NCBI RefSeq assembly: GCF_003031405.1
Contig: NZ_CP020469.1
Span: 3,844,001-3,908,000 of the forward strand
Direction of reading: 5' to 3'
Source of the DNA: Halomonas sp. 'Soap Lake #6'
GTDB lineage: Bacteria > Pseudomonadota > Gammaproteobacteria > Pseudomonadales > Halomonadaceae
Length of the DNA stretch: 64,000 bases
In this document: in pieces, positions 63,856 to 64,000 of the stretch
How the letters are laid out: each line of letters starts with the position of its first letter
Numbering within the stretch: the stretch's first letter is position 1
Notes under the pieces: model-generated
Told to the model about the DNA's origin: nothing
Databases searched by the model: none
Seen by the model: the letters and a program-made list of their open reading frames with translations, nothing else
Translations under genes and position numbers: made by a program

Positions 63856-64000
63856 CCGCTAACGCATCACGGCTAATCGCCCTACGCCAAATTAGTAACG
63901 CTAGGGTAGATGCTACGCTAGCAGCTCTATTCGACACGCGACCAGCTGTCGAACCCCGCCTGGAAGCAGCAATGCGCCACGGCCTATTAGTCGGCGGCAA
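63849..64000 (+). CDS. ispA: Farnesyl diphosphate synthase IspA (3' end outside window)
   Basis: The first 50 codons of a polyprenyl synthase run off the window edge. It reads from ATG 63849 to [11 protein letters not shown], the GGKR segment that begins the first conserved region binding isopentenyl diphosphate. The xseB-ispA order with overlapping genes is common and supports the call. Confidence 0.85.
   Translation, partial: MVTANASRLIALRQISNARVDATLAALFDTRPAVEPRLEAAMRHGLLVGG

Overview
The window looks like chromosomal DNA of a Gammaproteobacterium, most likely a marine or halophilic member of the Halomonadaceae. This is inferred from the gene set: a DUF481 'salt-induced' outer membrane protein, a BCCT compatible-solute type transporter, TRAP, Tct and Urt transporters, azurin, serA and xseB-ispA. 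No rRNA or tRNA gene, CRISPR array, transposase or integrase was found.

Layout. (1) 0-3 kb: the end of an iron-chelate ABC permease facing a DUF3649/PepSY/DUF3325 inner membrane operon. (2) 3.06-3.94 kb: a lone ureD. (3) 4.3-7.3 kb: a PepSY protein beside a copper set (SCO, PCuAC, DUF2946-like). (4) 7.5-18.1 kb: a siderophore locus with a TetR regulator, an IrtAB/YbtPQ-like ABC pair, a periplasmic-binding-protein ABC importer and a TonB-dependent receptor, with no biosynthesis genes. (5) 18.4-34.0 kb: a catabolic block with a TAXI-TRAP transporter, an IclR regulator, a CoA ligase, an enoyl-CoA hydratase, a FadB-like fusion, a thiolase, thioesterases, a secreted alpha/beta hydrolase, a 2-hydroxyacid reductase and a nitronate-monooxygenase-like flavoprotein. 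(6) 34.2-40.1 kb: urtABCDE urea transporter behind a sigma-54-type promoter, then azurin. (7) 41-47 kb: tctCBA with a two-component system. (8) 47-52.7 kb: DUF481 protein, a SsuABC/TauABC-like importer and a BCCT carrier. (9) 52.8-64 kb: flagellin, folK/folM, an MscS-type channel, yqaA, a second iclR, an enoyl-CoA hydratase, trhO, pirin, serA, xseB and the start of ispA.

The strongest candidate for an undescribed system is region 5. A 17-bp near-palindrome (consensus RTTCYGCAWWRCRGAAY) occurs seven times, about once per transcription unit. In three promoters its centre lies 45-46 bp before the -10 box. Two of these promoters are diverged copies of one roughly 130-bp control region. I infer one IclR-controlled regulon for import, CoA activation and beta-oxidation of an unidentified carboxylic acid. 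No acyl-CoA dehydrogenase is present, so an already unsaturated or hydroxylated acid is plausible.

Regions 2-5 lie between urtE and ureD, which are commonly adjacent in urea loci, so the urea locus seems to have been split. A second window-wide theme is short tandem duplication (12-25 bp units) at gene borders. At least eleven loci show it; five include a stop codon, and one copies a ribosome binding site and start codon, creating an upstream ORF in front of tetR.
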